From the NCBI GenBank assembly GCA_046154525.1, contig JBJXDS010000356.1:1-8863 (forward strand): a stretch of 8,863 bases of DNA. Reading direction: 5' to 3'. The notes beneath the pieces are model-generated. The model made no database searches. It saw only the letters and a program-made list of their open reading frames with translations, and was not told the DNA's origin. The DNA comes from JABWCE01 sp046154525. Its GTDB lineage: Bacteria; Bacteroidota; Bacteroidia; NS11-12g; UBA9320. The position numbers were made by a program, and so were the translations under genes. Below are positions 5,785-8,863 of this stretch, piece after piece (positions within the stretch are counted from its first letter, which is position 1; each line of letters begins with the position of its first letter).

Positions 5785-5887
5785 ACCTAATATATTTTTA
5801 TACCTCTTAATAATCTTAACGGTATTAGGTAACCCATTAGTATTAAACTATTTTTTAAAGTGTTGAAAAACAGGGAGTATAATTTAA
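5785..5887. other. intergenic leader of the OmpA-domain gene, no clear site
   Basis: This AT-rich stretch must hold the promoter of the minus-strand gene starting at 5784. The closest -7-like string on that strand is TAGTTTAA (from AATAGTTTAATAC), which lacks the final G, and no convincing -33 partner is visible. No ORF, repeat or hairpin was seen here. Confidence 0.4.
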
Positions 5888-5922
5888 AAAGGAAGCCTTC
5901 GCTAAAAGCGAAGGCTTCCTTT
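5888..5922 (-). terminator. intrinsic terminator of the DUF423 gene (family member 4)
   Basis: AAAGGAAGCCTTCGCT (5888-5903) pairs perfectly over 16 bp with 5907-5922 around an AAA loop. On the minus strand the stem is followed by TTTTTAAATT, a good T-run, and the hairpin lies 25 bp past the stop of the DUF423 gene, so it terminates that transcript. A partial second copy, AAGCGAAGGTTC (5931-5942), sits between it and the gene. Confidence 0.88.
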
Positions 5923-5947
5923 AGAACAAAAAGCGAAGGTTCTAATT

Positions 5948-6349
5948 TTATTTTTTATACTCTTTTAAAAACAAAACCCCAACCCATACCCAGCTAGCTA
6001 TCATGCCCAGGCCACCGAATGCCGTAATGGCCCCAATCCAATTAAATCCTTCAATACCCAATAAGGGCCTTATGGCTAAAAAATAAAGGGTGCCACAAAA
6101 AATTAAAATCCCCAGCCGGAGTAATAAAATAGGGTGGTTTAGTTTTACCTCTATTACATGGCACATAATTCCTAAAACCAATAAACCCAAACATCCGTAA
6201 AATTGGTATTTTACAGCGGTTTCAAATTCCCGCAAATTTACCTCTGGCAATTTTTCTTTTAAAAAATGAGCGGCAAATGCTCCAAACATAATGGCCGTAG
6301 CCAGTCCAAATGCTCCCCTGTAGATGGTTTGTGAAGAAATTTTATTCAT
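5948..6349 (-). CDS. DUF423 family inner-membrane protein (YgdD-like)
   Basis: The 133-residue product from ATG 6349-6347 (MNKISSQ) has four hydrophobic segments and the DUF423 hallmarks: GAFAAHFL near residue 23, FETAVKYQFYG (about 42-52), GILIFCGTLYFLA (about 80-92) and GAITAFGGLGMIASWVWVG (about 105-123). It ends with a short basic tail (KEYKK). Length matches the family's usual 120-130 residues. The function of the family is not established; these are small multi-spanning inner-membrane proteins. A 13-codon longer reading from TTG 6388 is open but unlikely, because that TTG lies inside the promoter-like box TACCTTTG and the extension (MQFRSTLATNHNC) is not membrane-like. In many members the residue after QFY is H; here it is G. 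Transcribed divergently from the 6411 gene. Confidence 0.92.
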   Translation of the reverse strand: MNKISSQTIYRGAFGLATAIMFGAFAAHFLKEKLPEVNLREFETAVKYQFYGCLGLLVLGIMCHVIEVKLNHPILLLRLGILIFCGTLYFLAIRPLLGIEGFNWIGAITAFGGLGMIASWVWVGVLFLKEYKK

Positions 6350-6385
6350 ACAATTGTGATTTGTTGCTAATGTTGACCGAAATTG

Positions 6386-6420
6386 CAAAGGTATTTTTAT
6401 TAAAACTATTATGTTACAAA
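6386..6420 (-). promoter_or_regulatory. putative promoter of the DUF423 gene
   Basis: On the minus strand TACCTTTG (6393-6386) matches TAnnTTTG exactly, with TTTG (6420-6417) as -33 element at a 23-bp gap, slightly longer than the usual 19-21. The transcript would start near 6380 and give a roughly 30-nt leader before ATG 6349. The -33 element lies within the first codons of the divergent gene at 6411, so the two transcription units are packed very closely. No equally good box was found for the plus-strand gene. Confidence 0.5.
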
Positions 6421-8075
6421 AATTAAAGATCTATGTATCTCTTACCACCTTAATAGTGCTGGCCCACAGTTGCACCCCCGAGGAATTGCTGACCAAGGGA
6501 TTTAAAATGGATGAAATAAATCCTGAATACGCCATTCCCTTGGTAAGTGATAATTTAACACTTGAAAAATTATTAGGAGATGGCTTTAGTTTTGACGGAC
6601 AGGAACTCAAGGTATACCCTGATGGTTCACTTTCTTTAATTTCACAAGGGCAAATAGCATCTTCATATGCAATGGATGTAATAACCATACCCGACCAGTC
6701 TTTTTCCCAATCCATTACCTTAAATGCTATGCAGGCCGGAATATTAGGAAGTGGCCAGCCCCTTACCATCAGCCTTCAAACGGCCAATTCATTTGCAATG
6801 GGCAGCCGCGAAATTGATTCTATATTATTTAAGGCAGGCTCTCTAGCTGGGTCAATATCGAGTGATATTAAAACGGGAGGAAACTTAAAAATAACATTTG
6901 AAGATGCAAAAAATCTTCACCTCATTTTAACCGTTGATATTCCATTTAGCTATAATGGTTCCACACCAGTAGTGGCTAATGCTAGCAGATTATTGGCAGG
7001 ATACAGGTGGAATATGACCAAAGGTAGCCCAGGGTATAATAATGTAAATATTAAATTTGATTTGACCTTGAACTCTACTACCGAGCCTGTGGTAGCAGGT
7101 GAAAAAATGGATATTACTATGGGCTTTACTCAAATGAAATTTAGCCGTTTTTATGGTTATATCGGTCAGGTTAATTTACTGAATGGGGGTGATACCATTG
7201 ATCTCCCTATATTTGATAATGCCAAGGAGGGAACATTTTATTTGGAAGACCCCAAAGTGAAAATAAAATGTGGGAGTTCGTATGGCGTTCCTGTAAAAGC
7301 AGGGTTTACAAAATTGGCAGGATATACCAATGGCACCGAAACTAATATTACGCCACTCACCGATCCATTACCAATTAAAACCCCTACCATGGCTCAAATT
7401 GGAATGATGGTTTATGATTCTGTGACTTTGGACAAAACCACAAGTAATATTAATACCGTAATAAATAAAGGTCATAAACAAATAGTGTTTCAGGCTTATA
7501 TAGACCTTAACCCAGGGGGAAAACTGCAACGGAATTTTATAACAGATTATAGCCAGATGAAATTTATAATAGATATTGAAATACCATTTCATGGCAATGC
7601 CAAAAATTTTGCCTTTGAGACAGAAAAAACAGTGGACGAAGCTGGAATGAAAGGTGGATTGAAACTGCCAAATGGTGAGCTCCTTCAAAAAGTTACGATT
7701 AGATATACGGCAATAAATGGTTTCCCCATTGATTTATTCACCCAAATTTATTTAATGGACTCGTTGGGCGTAACTTTTGATTCTATTTTTAGTGAGAAAT
7801 TATATAAATTTATAGAGGCAGCACCGGTAGGTACCGATGGAAAAGTGAACGGTACAACCAAAAAAACCACCGATGTAATTTTTGATATGGATAGGGCCAG
7901 GCGATTAAGCAGACTGGATAAAGTAAAAATAAGAGCCGAAATAGGCACAACCTCAGCTGGTGGTACCTACCCAAGTGTAAAACTTTATAACAATTATGTT
8001 ATGGGCATAAAACTTGGGGTAAAAGCCAAATTGAAATTTGATAGTGATGTATTAGATAGTCTTGGAGGTAAATAA
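6411..8075 (+). CDS. probable outer-membrane lipoprotein, unrecognised family, partner of DUF5723 gene
   Basis: The 554-residue product begins MLQKLKIYVSLTTLIVLAHSC, a lipoprotein-type signal with cysteine at residue 21 but an unusual lipobox (AHSC, without leucine at -3). The mature protein opens with INPEYAIPLVSDNLTLEKLL, a pattern (NPE-x-A-x-PLV, then a short helix) that I associate with uncharacterised Bacteroidota lipoproteins. The rest is beta-rich, with alternating hydrophobic strands and two similar segments, ILTVDIPFSYNG and FIIDIEIPFHGNA, which suggest repeated beta-sandwich modules. No catalytic motif is recognisable. It is followed after 19 bp by the DUF5723 gene on the same strand with no terminator between, so they are probably co-transcribed and may act together in the outer membrane. 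Function unknown. Confidence 0.8.
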   Translation: MLQKLKIYVSLTTLIVLAHSCTPEELLTKGFKMDEINPEYAIPLVSDNLTLEKLLGDGFSFDGQELKVYPDGSLSLISQGQIASSYAMDVITIPDQSFSQSITLNAMQAGILGSGQPLTISLQTANSFAMGSREIDSILFKAGSLAGSISSDIKTGGNLKITFEDAKNLHLILTVDIPFSYNGSTPVVANASRLLAGYRWNMTKGSPGYNNVNIKFDLTLNSTTEPVVAGEKMDITMGFTQMKFSRFYGYIGQVNLLNGGDTIDLPIFDNAKEGTFYLEDPKVKIKCGSSYGVPVKAGFTKLAGYTNGTETNITPLTDPLPIKTPTMAQIGMMVYDSVTLDKTTSNINTVINKGHKQIVFQAYIDLNPGGKLQRNFITDYSQMKFIIDIEIPFHGNAKNFAFETEKTVDEAGMKGGLKLPNGELLQKVTIRYTAINGFPIDLFTQIYLMDSLGVTFDSIFSEKLYKFIEAAPVGTDGKVNGTTKKTTDVIFDMDRARRLSRLDKVKIRAEIGTTSAGGTYPSVKLYNNYVMGIKLGVKAKLKFDSDVLDSLGGK

Positions 8076-8094
8076 TTTAAAAATAAACAGAGTG

Positions 8095-8863
8095 ATGCTA
8101 AAACGTATTTTAATATTAAAATTTTTGGTAGCAGGTATAGTTACCCAAGTGGCTGCGCAGCATAACCTTACTATGTATAATATGCATACCTTACCACAGC
8201 GAATACAGACGAACCCTGCTCAAATTTCAGATTCGCGGTTGTTTATAAGTATGCCCGGTTTAGCTTCTATTCACATGCTTTATGGTAACGATGCCTTTAA
8301 AATAAAAAATCTGGCCACGGTGGATGATTCAAACCGTTTGGTTATTCATCCTCTTACATTTTATAATTCATTGAATAAGAACAATAGTATAAGTTTGGAT
8401 GCCAATTATGATTTAGTTTATGCTGGATTTAAAATTAGAAAGAATTTTTTTACAATTTGTGAAGGTGTAAAAATTAAAACACGAGCTAGCTTTCCAAAAG
8501 ATTTTTTTGGTTTATTTATTATTGGTAATGCAGGTGAAAATCTGGGTCGGGACTTAAACTTTAATTTTGGATTTGACGTAATGGCTTATAATGATATTAG
8601 TGCATCCTGGTCAAGAGCATTTAAAAAAGACAAACTCCGACTGGGTGTTAAAGCCTCCTATTTAAATGGACTTTTAAATATAAATACCGAACGCAGCGAC
8701 ATTATATTTAATACCCATCCCGATGATTTTCATTATACAGTAAAAACAAATTTTAAAGTAAATACTTCAGGTATTTTAGATACCATCAATGAAAATATTG
8801 GAAGCGATTTTGGAGTTACACTGCCTGAAATATTAGGTGGTCAAACAGATGTTAATTTTAATG
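8095..8863 (+). CDS. DUF5723 family outer-membrane protein, partial (C-terminus beyond window)
   Basis: The frame is open for 256 codons from ATG 8095 to the window end. A Sec signal peptide (MLKRILILKFLVAGIVTQVAA, cleavage before Q22) is followed by YNMHTLPQRIQTNPA (28-42), the LPQ...NPA signature of the DUF5723 family. Later segments (SISLDANYDLVYAGFKI, LNFNFGFDVMAYNDISASWSRAF, LRLGVKASYLNGL) alternate hydrophobic and polar residues, as in an outer-membrane beta barrel of the FadL/PorV-like type. Such proteins are usually about 450-500 residues, so nearly half is missing. GTG at 8092 directly before the ATG is possible but less likely as the start. The molecular role is unknown. Confidence 0.85.
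   Translation, partial: MLKRILILKFLVAGIVTQVAAQHNLTMYNMHTLPQRIQTNPAQISDSRLFISMPGLASIHMLYGNDAFKIKNLATVDDSNRLVIHPLTFYNSLNKNNSISLDANYDLVYAGFKIRKNFFTICEGVKIKTRASFPKDFFGLFIIGNAGENLGRDLNFNFGFDVMAYNDISASWSRAFKKDKLRLGVKASYLNGLLNINTERSDIIFNTHPDDFHYTVKTNFKVNTSGILDTINENIGSDFGVTLPEILGGQTDVNFN

Noticed and set aside
6350..6388. TTG-initiated longer form of the DUF423 protein
   Set aside because: The TTG is part of the promoter-like TACCTTTG box, and family members begin near the internal ATG at 6349.
7368..7688. minus-strand 106-codon ORF
   Set aside because: It is antisense to the 554-codon lipoprotein gene, whose frame is continuous and has a signal sequence; the shadow has none.

Overview
The window looks like chromosomal DNA of an AT-rich member of the Bacteroidota, probably a free-living, non-Bacteroides lineage. 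The evidence is a type IX secretion C-terminal sorting domain (IYPNPSSG) on a repeat protein, a DUF5723-type outer-membrane protein, an N-terminal OmpA domain protein with a GWINCDRF motif, Bacteroidota-type lipoproteins, and promoter-like TAnnTTTG boxes. No tRNA, rRNA or CRISPR locus was seen.

Layout: (1) 1-291, minus strand: N-terminal two thirds of a SixA-like histidine phosphatase, cut by the window edge. (2) 343-1300: a repeat cluster built on a ~26-bp sequence (core GATGCTTCGTGCCTCAG) in both orientations, with a small GIY-YIG nuclease gene (685-996) inside it. The cluster resolves into head-to-tail composite units, each starting ATTCCTCTTA and, where the end is visible, closing with AGCGGTTAGT. 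The nuclease gene sits within the middle unit, at a place where neighbouring units have only a 12-bp spacer. (3) 1306-1441: a degenerate hairpin, an eight-G tract and an A-rich leader. (4) 1442-1807: a small surface-type lipoprotein. (5) 1906-3666: a secreted seven-repeat DFDPG/SBBP-like protein with a T9SS tail. (6) 3666-3704: a strong bidirectional terminator between convergent genes. (7) 3724-5784, minus strand: OmpA-N-terminal multidomain envelope protein. (8) 5888-5922: terminator of the following minus-strand gene. (9) 5948-6349, minus strand: DUF423 inner-membrane protein. (10) 6411-8075 and 8095-8863+, plus strand: a probable lipoprotein followed after 19 bp by a DUF5723 protein cut by the window end, probably one operon.

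Most genes concern the cell envelope (lipoproteins, outer-membrane, secreted and peptidoglycan-binding proteins), but they are not one obvious pathway. The most notable structure is the GIY-YIG gene embedded in a palindromic repeat family. It resembles, in logic only, a REP/RAYT pairing or an autonomous element surrounded by MITE-like derivatives. A second, unrelated palindrome family (GGAAGCCTTCGC type) occupies four intergenic sites, at least two of which look like transcription terminators.
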